A DNA stretch of 7,251 nucleotides from Parachlamydia sp. GTDB lineage: Bacteria; Chlamydiota; Chlamydiia; Chlamydiales; Parachlamydiaceae. Position 1 is the stretch's first letter. Each line of letters begins with the position of its first letter. The stretch is from contig JAJTHR010000042.1 of NCBI GenBank assembly GCA_021298935.1, forward strand, positions 1 through 7,251. Reading direction: 5' to 3'. The translations under genes were made by a program, and so were the position numbers. Positions 1-6,500 of the stretch are shown piece by piece. The notes under the pieces are model-generated. The model was not told where the DNA came from and ran no database searches. It saw only the letters and a program-made list of their open reading frames with translations.

Positions 1-292
1 AGCCGGCCAGCGGCCCATTTAATACAATAATAAAATCTTTCCATTTGGCAAGCGTCGGTCCCTCCCTTTTGGTCAGACCGCCTAACCCTACCAGGCTGAT
101 TTCTGCTTCCTGCCCAAAAGCCACGGCAGTCAGGGCATGCCCAAACTCATGTATTAAGACAGAAATAAAAATAACAGCCGCCCAAATAGCCGTCTCAGGG
201 ATCGATTGCGTATTCAGCCAACCGATCATGACAATCAGCAGCCAAAAAAAAGGAAAGATGCGAATAGGAATTTTTCCAGGTATATAAATCAT
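1..292 (-). CDS. M50 family (site-2-protease-like) membrane zinc metallopeptidase, N-terminal part only
   Basis: Partial gene: 97 codons are visible and the reading frame runs off the left edge. The start ATG (292-290) overlaps the sucD stop as ATGA and is preceded by AGAGG (299-303) with 6-base spacing, a good SD site. Hydrophobic segments lie at about residues 12-26 and 35-47. The second leads straight into HEFGH (residues 48-52), the HExxH zinc-binding and catalytic motif. NGPLAG follows at 92-97 and resembles the conserved N-x-P segment of M50 enzymes. The motif sitting inside a membrane helix near the N-terminus is typical of the SpoIVFB-like branch of intramembrane proteases. The second zinc ligand motif should lie beyond the edge. 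The family call is firm; the substrate is unknown. Its position in a sucCD transcript suggests co-expression only, not a shared pathway. Confidence 0.85.
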   Translation of the reverse strand, partial: MIYIPGKIPIRIFPFFWLLIVMIGWLNTQSIPETAIWAAVIFISVLIHEFGHALTAVAFGQEAEISLVGLGGLTKREGPTLAKWKDFIIVLNGPLAG

Positions 293-1173
293 GGGCCGCC
301 TCTATGAAGCGCCCGCTGCATGGCAGCACCCATGACAGCCGGGGTTTCGGCTATTTCGACGCCGACTAAACGAAGCGCCTCGATTTTAGCGGCAGCCGTG
401 CCCATGCCACCTGAAATAATGGCTCCTGCATGTCCCATACGTCTTCCTGGAGGCGCTGTTTGTCCTGCAATAAAGGCGGCTATAGGTTTTGAACTGAATT
501 GGCGGATCCATTCCGCCGCCTCCTCTTCTGCCTGCCCCCCAATTTCGCCGATCAATAAGACCCCTTCCGTATTAGGATCATTTTCAAATAGGGAAAGGAC
601 ATCGATAAAGCTTGTCCCGTTTAAAGGATCTCCTCCGATCCCCACACAAGTTGATTGGCCGAGGCCAAGCTTTGTTGTCTGCCAGACAGCTTCATAGGTC
701 AATGTTCCCGACCTTGAAACAACGCCGATTTTACCCTTATGATGGATATAGCCGGGCATAATCCCCATTTTGCAAAGGCCCGGAGAGATAACACCCGGAC
801 AGTTCGGGCCGATCAAACGGCTTGCCGCGCTTCTGCGCATCACTTGACTCACTTTCAACATATCCTGGATAGGGATCCCTTCGGTGATGCAGACAATCAG
901 GGGAATCCCTGCATCCTCCGCCTCCAAAATGGCTTCTGCGGCAAAAGGAGCAGGCACAAAAATGAGCGAGGCATTGCAGCCGGTCTTCTCCCTGGCCTCT
1001 AAAACAGTGTCGAAGACAGGCAGCCCTAAGATCTCCTCCCCTCCTTTTCCGGGCGTCACCCCTCCCACGTAGCAGGGGGCATAGAGCATTCCCTGCTCGG
1101 TATGAAAGCGGCCTGCCTTTCCGGTAATGCCCTGTGTAATGATGCGCGTATGTTCGTCAATCAGTATTGTCAT
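289..1173 (-). CDS. sucD: Succinyl-CoA synthetase (ADP-forming), alpha subunit
   Basis: Encodes 294 residues, close to the usual length of about 290. With SucC it interconverts succinyl-CoA and succinate with substrate-level NTP formation in the TCA cycle, in the cytoplasm. The N-terminal Rossmann-like CoA-binding domain shows QGITGKAG (14-21). The ligase domain contains SRSGTLTYE (153-161) and GIGGDP (178-183). The phospho-acceptor histidine is His248 in MGHAGA (246-251), matching the active-site histidine near position 246 of the E. coli enzyme. All key residues appear intact. The start ATG (1173-1171) overlaps the sucC stop TGA in an ATGA, and only a weak GAAG lies upstream, so translation is probably coupled to sucC. 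The stop overlaps the start of the M50 peptidase in the same way. Function is confident. Confidence 0.97.
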   Translation of the reverse strand: MTILIDEHTRIITQGITGKAGRFHTEQGMLYAPCYVGGVTPGKGGEEILGLPVFDTVLEAREKTGCNASLIFVPAPFAAEAILEAEDAGIPLIVCITEGIPIQDMLKVSQVMRRSAASRLIGPNCPGVISPGLCKMGIMPGYIHHKGKIGVVSRSGTLTYEAVWQTTKLGLGQSTCVGIGGDPLNGTSFIDVLSLFENDPNTEGVLLIGEIGGQAEEEAAEWIRQFSSKPIAAFIAGQTAPPGRRMGHAGAIISGGMGTAAAKIEALRLVGVEIAETPAVMGAAMQRALHRGGP

Positions 1174-2324
1174 TTTGCTTCAACCGCAAGCTTGGCAGCC
1201 TCTGTCAGATCGGCTGCGATTTGAATATTCAGTCCCGACCCGGCTAAGAGCTCTTTTCCTTTCTCCACATTAGTCCCCTCCATTCTGACAATCAAGGGAA
1301 CCGGGATGTGCTGCCTACTGGCTGCTTCAATAATTCCCAACGCCAGAGTTTCGCAATTCATAATCCCCCCAAAAATGTTGATTAAAATCGCTTTGACATG
1401 AGGATCGGAAAGAATGATTTTAAACCCTTCAGCCACCTTTTCAACCGACGCTCCACCCCCCACATCCAAAAAATTGGCTGGCTTGCCCCCATGGGCCTGG
1501 ACAAGGTCCATTGTAGCCATGGCTAGGCCAGCTCCATTGACCATGCAGCCGATCTCTCCATCCAACGCCACGTAGGAGAGGTCGAATTCCTGGGCGCGCG
1601 CTTCGCTGGATGAAACTTGAGAGGGATCGAACAGGTTTTTCAGGGCACTCTGACGGTAAAGGGCGTTGTCATCGATTGACATTTTGGCATCCAGGGCAAC
1701 CAAATCGCCGCCGTCTGTCGTAACAAGTGGATTGATTTCAAGCAAAGAAGCATCGCATTCAATAAAGGCCTGAATCATTTTTTGCACAATTTCGCCCCCT
1801 TGAACGGCTGCTGCTTTGTCCCATCCCATGAACTTGGCCAAGCGAAGAAGCTGATAGCTTCTTAAGCGTCCCTCAAAGGGAACAGGAAGAAACAAAACCC
1901 GATCGGGCGTTTCTTTGGCCGTTTTTTCTATTTCCACCCCGCCTACAGGCGATGCAATAAGCATGCGTGCAGCCGATTGACGATCAATTGTCAGACCTAA
2001 ATAATATTCATGGGCGATTTGAACCGGCTCTGTGACAAGGAGTTCGCGGACAATCAGCCCTTCCGGGCCCGTTTGTTCATTGACGACTTTCATCCCGAGC
2101 AGCTCCCTCGCTCCCTTTAGGATTTCTTCTTTTCCTTGGAGCAGCCTGACGCCGCCGGCTTTCCCCCTTCCTCCCGCATGGATTTGAATTTTGAGGACAG
2201 CCGAATTCCATCCTTTCTTCAAAAACTCCTCCACTTCCTCTATAGACGATACCACAAGATAGGGGGGAGTCGGAATTTGATACTGCAATAAAATGTTTTT
2301 AGCTTGGTATTCGTGAAGATTCAT
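1170..2324 (-). CDS. sucC: Succinyl-CoA synthetase (ADP-forming), beta subunit
   Basis: Encodes 384 residues (E. coli SucC has 388). The N-terminal MNLHEYQAK is the family signature start, followed by an ATP-grasp domain with the nucleotide-binding segment [12 protein letters not shown] (48-59). Metal and nucleotide contacts are expected at EINPLV (196-201) and [11 protein letters not shown] (211-221). The C-terminal ligase domain shows [11 protein letters not shown] (263-273), NFLDVGGGA (284-292), INIFGGI (315-321) and VRMEGTN (346-352). No truncation or frameshift is seen. The start has only a weak GAGA about 7 bases upstream. It is the first gene of the leftward sucC-sucD-M50 unit and diverges from ftsY. 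The ATGA overlap with sucD fits the 1:1 subunit need of the enzyme. Whether ATP or GTP is preferred cannot be read by eye. Confidence 0.97.
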   Translation of the reverse strand: MNLHEYQAKNILLQYQIPTPPYLVVSSIEEVEEFLKKGWNSAVLKIQIHAGGRGKAGGVRLLQGKEEILKGARELLGMKVVNEQTGPEGLIVRELLVTEPVQIAHEYYLGLTIDRQSAARMLIASPVGGVEIEKTAKETPDRVLFLPVPFEGRLRSYQLLRLAKFMGWDKAAAVQGGEIVQKMIQAFIECDASLLEINPLVTTDGGDLVALDAKMSIDDNALYRQSALKNLFDPSQVSSSEARAQEFDLSYVALDGEIGCMVNGAGLAMATMDLVQAHGGKPANFLDVGGGASVEKVAEGFKIILSDPHVKAILINIFGGIMNCETLALGIIEAASRQHIPVPLIVRMEGTNVEKGKELLAGSGLNIQIAADLTEAAKLAVEAK

Positions 2325-2415
2325 AGTTTTTTCTCGGAGATGATCTTTTTGAATCTTCGCTTTTTTTCTTTTTCTATGCTAAGCTTTTTTTAATAATTTT
2401 TATTAAGAGCACCCC
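2325..2415. promoter_or_regulatory. Divergent sucC/ftsY intergenic region
   Basis: This 91-base AT-rich spacer must hold the leftward promoter for sucC and the rightward promoter for ftsY. For ftsY, the best-looking hexamers are TTGAAT (2349-2354) and TATGCT (2375-2380), but the 20-base spacing is too long for a good sigma70 promoter. I could not pick a convincing sucC promoter. A perfect 7-bp inverted repeat TTAATAA-TTT-TTATTAA (2390-2396 and 2400-2406) lies 9 bases before the ftsY start. It may be an operator, a small hairpin or chance, because the region is almost all A and T. A T-rich run on the plus strand (2360-2373) is also visible. Confidence 0.4.
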
Positions 2416-3339
2416 ATGGTTTTACAGTTTATTAAGTCAAGTTTTTCGAATATGAAATCGGCGCTTGCCCGCGCCCGCTCGCTCCTTGGAGGAAAGATTT
2501 CTTCACTTTTTCAGGGAAAAATGGATGAGGAGACATTCGAGCAGCTGGAACGATCGCTCTATGAAGCTGACTTTGGAGTCAAAACAGCCGCCGAGCTGAC
2601 AGAAAAAATACGCGCCTTGCACAAAAGCAATCCCTCCATGAAAAAGGAAGAATATTTGAAGGCATTGCGTGAAAGCCTGGTTGACATGCTTGGCCCCCAA
2701 CCTGTCATCTCCACCCAAGAGACCTCTCCTCAAGTGGTCCTCATTGTGGGAGTCAATGGAAACGGAAAAACAACATCGGTGGCAAAATTGGCCCATTTCT
2801 ACACTGAAAAGGGAAAAAAAGTGCTGGTAGCGGCTGCCGATACGTTTAGGGCAGCTGCGATTGAGCAGCTTGAAACATGGGCTGAGCGGCTAAAAGTAGA
2901 TATTGTCAAAGGACATCCCAATAGCGACCCAGCAGCCGTTGCTTTCGATGCCGTCCAGGCGGCCAAATCCCGAGGATGTGATCTTGTCCTTATTGATACA
3001 GCAGGGCGCCTGCATACTAAAATTCCTCTGATGCAGGAACTTGAAAAAATTAAACGCTCCTGCCAAAAAGCGATCGGCGTGCCTCCCAATGAAACCTATC
3101 TCGTCCTTGATGCCACAACCGGACAAAATGCTATCGACCAGGCCAAGCAATTCCACAAAGCCACTCCCCTGACCGGTTTGATTTTAACCAAGTTAGACGG
3201 AACGGCCAAAGGAGGGATTGTATTCGCCATTCATCGGGAACTCGGCATTCCCATCCGTTTTATCGGGCTTGGCGAAGGATTGGACGATTTGCAGCCTTTT
3301 GACGCTCAAAGTTTCGTTTCCAATTTGTTTGAGGCATAA
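2416..3339 (+). CDS. ftsY: Signal recognition particle receptor FtsY (GTPase, NG domain only)
   Basis: Encodes 307 residues. FtsY docks the SRP-ribosome complex at the inner membrane and hydrolyses GTP together with Ffh. The N domain (about 15-95) carries the typical helical bundle with MDEETFEQLE (36-45) and EADFGVKTA (50-58). The G domain shows G1 GVNGNGKTT (112-120), DTFRAAA (142-148), G3 DTAGR (194-198), G4 TKLDGTAKGG (258-267) and the closing GLGEGLDDLQPF (284-295). GNGKTT and the C-terminal DLQPF separate FtsY from Ffh, and no M domain is present. The long acidic A domain of E. coli FtsY is absent; membrane contact probably relies on the amphipathic N-terminal helix (1-32). The start at 2416 has AGAG 6-8 bases upstream. 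A second in-frame ATG at 2452 has no SD. It forms an operon with the next gene. Confidence 0.96.
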   Translation: MVLQFIKSSFSNMKSALARARSLLGGKISSLFQGKMDEETFEQLERSLYEADFGVKTAAELTEKIRALHKSNPSMKKEEYLKALRESLVDMLGPQPVISTQETSPQVVLIVGVNGNGKTTSVAKLAHFYTEKGKKVLVAAADTFRAAAIEQLETWAERLKVDIVKGHPNSDPAAVAFDAVQAAKSRGCDLVLIDTAGRLHTKIPLMQELEKIKRSCQKAIGVPPNETYLVLDATTGQNAIDQAKQFHKATPLTGLILTKLDGTAKGGIVFAIHRELGIPIRFIGLGEGLDDLQPFDAQSFVSNLFEA

Positions 3340-3909
3340 ATGAATTTCATCACCGTTGCCTATTTCACAGAAAATACTGGCTACGCCGAAGAAATTTTGC
3401 ATTTAAAGGAAAGCCTGCAGCGCTTTCATCTTGGGCATGACGTTGTCGGCATTCCCCATCAAGGCAGCTGGCAGGCTAATACGCATTTTAAGCCCTATTT
3501 TATCAAGCAAATGCTTAGCCGGCATTTCCCCCGTCCCCTCCTCTATCTTGACGCCGATGCACGTGTGCAGCAGCATCCTTCCCTCTTTGAAAATGCTGCT
3601 TTTGATTTAGGACTTTTCTATTGGAAAAATAAGGAATTGATCAGCAGTACGCTCTATTTTGCCAATAATGCCAAAACGAATGAAGTGGTGGAAAGATGGA
3701 TCGCCTGCTGCTTTGAAAATCCCTCCATTTGGGACCAAAAGATTTTACAGTATGTCATTCAGGAATCAAAGGATTTGGAATTAAAGATCGAAATGCTCCC
3801 TCCCTCTTATTGCCAGATTTTTGACCTGATGAAGGAAGAAGGAGAAGCTGTCATTGAACAATTTCAGGCAAGCCGCCGTTTTAAACAATCTATTGATGAA
3901 AATTCTTAA
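3340..3909 (+). CDS. Putative small DxD glycosyltransferase (nucleotide-diphospho-sugar transferase fold)
   Basis: Encodes 189 residues. The start ATG directly follows the ftsY stop (TAAATG), with GAGG at 3331-3334 inside the end of ftsY as its SD. The N-terminal strand MNFITVAYFT and the hydrophobic-acidic block LLYLDADARV (67-76) look like the first strand and metal-binding DxD motif (71-73) of GT-A fold sugar transferases. SSTLYFANN (102-110) and WDQ (131-133) resemble the acceptor-side motifs of proteins annotated as nucleotide-diphospho-sugar transferases. No signal peptide or membrane segment is seen, so it is probably cytoplasmic. It is short for such an enzyme and may be a minimal or specialised form. 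Donor and acceptor are unknown. galE nearby makes a UDP-sugar link tempting, but galE is in a separate unit. Its stop overlaps the stop of the opposing gene by a few bases. Confidence 0.6.
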   Translation: MNFITVAYFTENTGYAEEILHLKESLQRFHLGHDVVGIPHQGSWQANTHFKPYFIKQMLSRHFPRPLLYLDADARVQQHPSLFENAAFDLGLFYWKNKELISSTLYFANNAKTNEVVERWIACCFENPSIWDQKILQYVIQESKDLELKIEMLPPSYCQIFDLMKEEGEAVIEQFQASRRFKQSIDENS

Positions 3910-4430
3910 AAAACTAGAAATACGGCATTGGACTTAGTCGTAAAATCAACACCTCGCTCGGCCAGCCAGTTCTTTAACTGGTAAGGATCCGATCCTGCCC
4001 GCCAGCCAATCGTCCAATTCAAAACAGGCACTGAAAAATCAGCTGCCGTCTTAATCAAATCATTCGAAGATAAAAAAAGAAGACGGGATTGGAAAAGGCG
4101 TTTGGAAAAAAAATGCAGTTTGCCTGGAAGCGTTCCTGCAACCAGGCGATCCATGGCAAGGATGCCGATAAATAATTTGATCGGTTCCTGATACCAGCGG
4201 ATGTTTTCATTATCAAAAATGTAATTAAAGAAAGGTGTAAGCAAAGCATGCAACAAAGAGGCAATGGCAGCAACGCAAGCGGAGATGAGGGGTTGCTGCA
4301 TATTTTTTAAAGGAGCCAACCCTCCATTAACAAAAATAAGGGAAGCGGTGAACGAGTATAGAGCGCTTCTTCCCATGGATGGCACGATATTAGAAGGCAA
4401 TCCTTTCGCGTACACCCTCAAGGATTCCAT
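3906..4430 (-). CDS. Conserved-looking hypothetical protein, downstream member of a tandem paralog pair
   Basis: Encodes 174 residues of a family I do not recognise. Its ATG directly follows the stop of the upstream paralog (TAA then ATG at 4433-4428), with no clear SD of its own, so coupled translation is likely. Motifs shared with the paralog, in order: GRSALYSFTAS (20-30), QPL (46-48), HAL (61-63), PFFNYIFDN (66-74), WYQE (79-82), LFLSS (118-122) and a C-terminal WLAERGVDFTT (155-165). Moderately hydrophobic stretches at about 24-35, 47-64 and 84-99 could be membrane helices or buried core. No signal peptide is obvious. The stop TAA (3908-3906) overlaps the stop of the converging gene. It is probably a real gene because the paralogy is kept across its whole length. 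Function unknown. Confidence 0.75.
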   Translation of the reverse strand: MESLRVYAKGLPSNIVPSMGRSALYSFTASLIFVNGGLAPLKNMQQPLISACVAAIASLLHALLTPFFNYIFDNENIRWYQEPIKLFIGILAMDRLVAGTLPGKLHFFSKRLFQSRLLFLSSNDLIKTAADFSVPVLNWTIGWRAGSDPYQLKNWLAERGVDFTTKSNAVFLVF

Positions 4431-4949
4431 TTACAAAACCCCGTAGGTCGGATTAACGCTCGTTTTAAAAGTGATCCCCCACCTTGTCAGCCATGTTTTA
4501 GCTTGGTTCGCTGCTTCCTGATCAACCATTTGCACGAGTCCAAGCGGAACATCGATCACCAAACGAAGCATGTGGGAGGACATAAAAAATAAGGATGATT
4601 TCTTGAAAGCCAATTCATGGACTTTGTAAGCCGTTGCTTGCTTCAAGAGAAGACATGTCACCGTGTAGTCGATCACATAGCGAACAATTTCCTGATGCCA
4701 GATAATTTTTTTATTTTCAAAAATGTAATTGAATACGGGGTTGGTCAGTGCGTGCACCGTTGCGGCCAGGCAAGCCACAGCCCCGGCAGTCAAAGGGCGA
4801 TTTAATACAATCGTTTTGGTGGTGTCGGCAGCAGTCAAAATAAAGGATGCAGTAAAAGAATAAAGGGCGCTTTTTCCTATGGAAGAAACCATATTATCGG
4901 GAAGCTCGAACCAATACCACTCAAACCCTTGACGTACCTGAGTAAACAC
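4431..4949 (-). CDS. Conserved-looking hypothetical protein, upstream member of a tandem paralog pair
   Basis: Encodes 172 residues from the GTG at 4949-4947. I chose this start because GGAGGT (4961-4956, minus strand) lies 6 bases before it, and because the length then matches the 174-residue paralog downstream. An open frame continues up to a TTG at 4988 but has no SD. The two proteins align end to end by eye: GKSALYSFTAS (25-35), RPL (51-53), HAL (66-68), PVFNYIFEN (71-79), WHQE (84-87), LFFMSS (120-125) and WLTRWGITFKT (153-163). Hydrophobic stretches lie at about 55-68 and 91-103. The pair looks like a local duplication that has since diverged considerably. No enzymatic motif is recognisable, so no function is offered. 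Confidence 0.75.
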   Translation of the reverse strand: MFTQVRQGFEWYWFELPDNMVSSIGKSALYSFTASFILTAADTTKTIVLNRPLTAGAVACLAATVHALTNPVFNYIFENKKIIWHQEIVRYVIDYTVTCLLLKQATAYKVHELAFKKSSLFFMSSHMLRLVIDVPLGLVQMVDQEAANQAKTWLTRWGITFKTSVNPTYGVL

Positions 4950-4955
4950 GTTTTG

Positions 4956-4961
4956 ACCTCC
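4956..4961 (-). promoter_or_regulatory. Strong ribosome binding site that decides a GTG start
   Basis: On the minus strand this reads GGAGGT, followed by CAAAAC and then GTG (4949-4947). It is one of the best SD matches in the window and lies inside the longer open frame that begins at TTG 4988. It therefore argues for the shorter 172-residue product. Confidence 0.75.
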
Positions 4962-4977
4962 ATGAAAATGAAAAGCA

Positions 4978-5007
4978 ATAGTAGACAAAAGAAGATTACT
5001 TATTCAA
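4978..5007 (-). promoter_or_regulatory. Candidate sigma70 promoter for the paralog pair
   Basis: On the minus strand TTGAAT (5007-5002) is separated by 18 bases from TACTAT (4983-4978). Each hexamer matches consensus at 4 of 6 positions. Transcription would start near 4971, about 10 bases before the strong SD. This fits the GTG start and would leave the upstream TTG outside the transcript. It is only a moderate match. Confidence 0.35.
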
Positions 5008-5043
5008 CCAATTGTTTATAAATTAAAGCCTGTGGTAGCTTTT

Positions 5044-5081
5044 AACCTGAATTTCAGGCAGAGAAACGCAAAATTCAGGTT
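5044..5081 (+). promoter_or_regulatory. Inverted repeat and TTCAGG half-sites directly upstream of galE
   Basis: Two overlapping symmetric structures are visible. CCTGAA-T-TTCAGG (5046-5058) is a perfect 13-base palindrome of operator type. A third TTCAGG (5074-5079) repeats the right half at a 21-base interval, about two helical turns. In addition AACCTGAATTT (5044-5054) is an exact inverted match to AAATTCAGGTT (5071-5081), with a 16-base loop, and TTT follows (5082-5084). As RNA this stem would bury the AGG in front of the ATG at 5085 and resembles a terminator or attenuator. Either a DNA operator or an RNA switch for galE is plausible. The symmetry is seen directly; the role is inferred. 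Confidence 0.5.
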
Positions 5082-5084
5082 TTT

Positions 5085-6080
5085 ATGCATTTAATTAATG
5101 AAGTTAATAAAATAATGCCAAATGAAACAATCTTAGTGACGGGAGGAGCTGGGTTTATCGGCTCCCATGTCAATAAAATGCTTAGACAGGCAGCCTACCG
5201 TACGATAGTCCTCGATAACCTGAGCCGAGGCAGCTCGGAGACAGTCATTCAGGGTACTTTTGTACAAGGCAACATCAATGATGCTGCCCTGCTCGAGACC
5301 CTTTTTACCCAAAATAAAATCGATGCAGTGATGCATTTTGCAGCCTTTATTGACGTCGGTGAATCGGTTAAGGACCCGGCGCTTTATTATCAAAACAATG
5401 TGATTAATACCTTGAACTTGCTTAATGCAATGGTCAAATTTAATGTCAAAAAAATAGTGTTTTCATCCACGGCTGCCTTGTATGGAATGCCGTCTGGCCC
5501 CTGCATTAAAGAAGAGGATCCATGCCATCCCATCAACCCGTACGGGGAATCCAAATGGATAGTGGAAAAAATCCTGCGGGATTACCAAACAGCCTATGGT
5601 CTTAGCTATAGTGCGTTGCGCTACTTTAATGCAGCAGGCGGGGATCCTGATGGGCTCATAAAAAATCATCAGAAAATATCCACTAACCTCATTCCCATCA
5701 TCCTCAAAAGTTTAAAGTCGGGCACTGCTGTGACAATCTATGGCACAGATTATCCAACGCCCGATGGAACATGCATCAGGGATTATATTCACATTGAAGA
5801 CCTTGGGCAAGCCCACCTTCTGGCTCTTCAGGCACTATTGCGAGATGCCCCCTCAACCGTCTATAATTTAGGAAATGGGCAAGGATTCAGTGTAAAAGAG
5901 GTCATCCAGGCAGTTGAAAAGGTCCTCAATCAAAAAGTCAAAGTGATTGAGGGGCACCGGCGAGCGGGCGACCCGCCGATTCTTTTAGCAGACTCTAGCA
6001 AAGCATTGAAAGAGCTCGGTTGGACTCCCCGCTTCAACCTGCATAATATCATCCAACATGCATGGATGGCCCTCAATTAA
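5085..6080 (+). CDS. galE: UDP-glucose 4-epimerase
   Basis: Encodes 331 residues from ATG 5085, or 321 from the in-frame ATG 5115. It interconverts UDP-glucose and UDP-galactose using bound NAD, in the cytoplasm, feeding glycan synthesis. This extended short-chain dehydrogenase shows the NAD-binding TGGAGFIGSH (19-28), DNLSRG (44-49), HFAAF (84-88), the catalytic serine region SSTAALYG (127-134) and YGESK (153-157) with the catalytic Tyr and Lys. RYFNAAGGDPDG (179-190), GTDYPTPDGTCIRDYIH (220-236) and RRAGDPP (292-298) are GalE signatures. The usual N-terminus begins just before the ILVTGG strand, so 5115 gives a more standard protein. However, 5085 has AGG at 5-base spacing and 5115 only a distant GAAG. 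The start is uncertain; the function is confident. It is probably its own transcription unit. Confidence 0.94.
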   Translation: MHLINEVNKIMPNETILVTGGAGFIGSHVNKMLRQAAYRTIVLDNLSRGSSETVIQGTFVQGNINDAALLETLFTQNKIDAVMHFAAFIDVGESVKDPALYYQNNVINTLNLLNAMVKFNVKKIVFSSTAALYGMPSGPCIKEEDPCHPINPYGESKWIVEKILRDYQTAYGLSYSALRYFNAAGGDPDGLIKNHQKISTNLIPIILKSLKSGTAVTIYGTDYPTPDGTCIRDYIHIEDLGQAHLLALQALLRDAPSTVYNLGNGQGFSVKEVIQAVEKVLNQKVKVIEGHRRAGDPPILLADSSKALKELGWTPRFNLHNIIQHAWMALN

Positions 6081-6092
6081 CCATGCTTCTTT
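6060..6092 (+). terminator. Weak possible terminator at the end of galE
   Basis: GCATGG (6060-6065) is an inverted match to CCATGC (6081-6086), with a 15-base loop that contains the galE stop. TTCTTT follows. The stem is only 6 bp and the loop long, so this is a poor intrinsic terminator. It is listed because nothing better is seen before the strong promoter at 6160. Confidence 0.25.
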
Positions 6093-6159
6093 AATAGCCT
6101 GAATAATCAAATCTGTATGAATAAGTATTAATAGATTATAAAATAAATTAAAAAAACAA

Positions 6160-6188
6160 TTGACAAAACCAACTGTAAATCATATAAT
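6160..6188 (+). promoter_or_regulatory. Exact consensus sigma70 promoter, copy 1
   Basis: TTGACA (6160-6165) and TATAAT (6183-6188) are both perfect matches and are separated by exactly 17 bases. Transcription is predicted to begin near 6195. Such a full-consensus promoter implies strong, little-regulated initiation, as for an abundant RNA. Two bases in the spacer differ from copy 2 (6472-6500), while both hexamers are identical. Confidence 0.85.
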
Positions 6189-6194
6189 AAAAAT

Positions 6195-6451
6195 GTAGGG
6201 GGTATTGAAGAAAGAATAAAAAGCTTTCAAACTGAGCGGCGACTATGGGTAGATTTAGAAGGGAATTAAGAAATTAAATTCATTAAACTAAATCTGCCCA
6301 TAATCGCCACTCAATAGTATGAAAGCACTCTTACAATTTTTGTGACCACTTTTCTAAGCCAATTGAAGTGTTATAAATTTTATTTTGCACTTCTTGTATT
6401 TGACTTGCATTTACTTCGTAATTACAAGTTATTAGCTAAGAAAGTGGTCAC
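6195..6451 (+). ncRNA. Predicted structured RNA, copy 1
   Basis: Downstream of the consensus promoter there are two large foldable parts. Hairpin A: GCTTTCA (6223-6229) pairs with TGAAAGC (6320-6326). Inside it, 6233-6258 pairs with 6288-6313 over 26 positions, with two C-A mismatches and one G-U. Hairpin B: GTGACCACTTT (6342-6352) pairs with the GTGGTCAC end of 6435-6451, the rest of the stem being imperfect. It encloses two smaller hairpins, GAAGTG/CACTTC (6365-6370, 6388-6393) and ACTTG/CAAGT (6403-6407, 6425-6429); the latter is capped by TTAC-TTC-GTAA (6411-6421). The bases after the final stem (TTACTTATT) are only a weak T-tract, so termination here is uncertain. The RNA is predicted from promoter and pairing alone and matches no family I know. 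Confidence 0.5.
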
Positions 6452-6471
6452 TTACTTATTAAAGATATTAT

Positions 6472-6500
6472 TTGACAAAACTAATTGTAAATCATATAAT
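6472..6500 (+). promoter_or_regulatory. Exact consensus sigma70 promoter, copy 2
   Basis: TTGACA (6472-6477), a 17-base spacer and TATAAT (6495-6500) again match consensus perfectly. Predicted start is near 6507. This promoter lies about 290 bases before the glycine-rich protein gene and is its likely source of transcription, which would give that gene a long 5' leader. Confidence 0.85.

Larger units (their letters stand above)
6160..6451 (+). repeat. Tandem promoter-RNA unit, copy 1
   Basis: The first of two direct repeats, about 292 bases from TTGACA to the end of the GTGGTCAC stem; the left ends are 312 bases apart. The first ~105 bases (promoter and first hairpin arm) are nearly identical to copy 2, with about four substitutions. 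Beyond about 6264 the sequence diverges with small indels, but the inverted-repeat arms stay. No protein gene is supported inside: the only open frame over the conserved part (stop at 6267-6269) has no ATG, GTG or TTG start in this copy. The unit could be an sRNA gene, an untranslated leader cut off from its gene by duplication, or a remnant of a small mobile repeat. Confidence 0.85.

Noticed and set aside
45..287. Plus-strand 80-codon frame at the left edge
   Set aside because: The opposite strand encodes the HEFGH peptidase with an SD and an operon context, so this frame is its antisense shadow.
320..1072. Plus-strand open frames opposite sucD (320-697, 739-1002, 884-1072)
   Set aside because: They are antisense shadows of a clear SucD frame, with no SD and no recognisable motif.
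2503..3402. Minus-strand open frames opposite ftsY and the following junction
   Set aside because: They overlap the well-supported FtsY G-domain coding sequence and show no protein-like motifs.
6147..6269. Open frame over the conserved 5' part of the repeat, with the same C-terminal peptide (ERRLWVDLEG) in copy 2
   Set aside because: The peptide is nearly identical in both copies, and one of the two base differences inside it is silent. But copy 1 has no ATG, GTG or TTG start and no SD, and the frame crosses the consensus promoter. A decayed coding remnant is possible but not supported.
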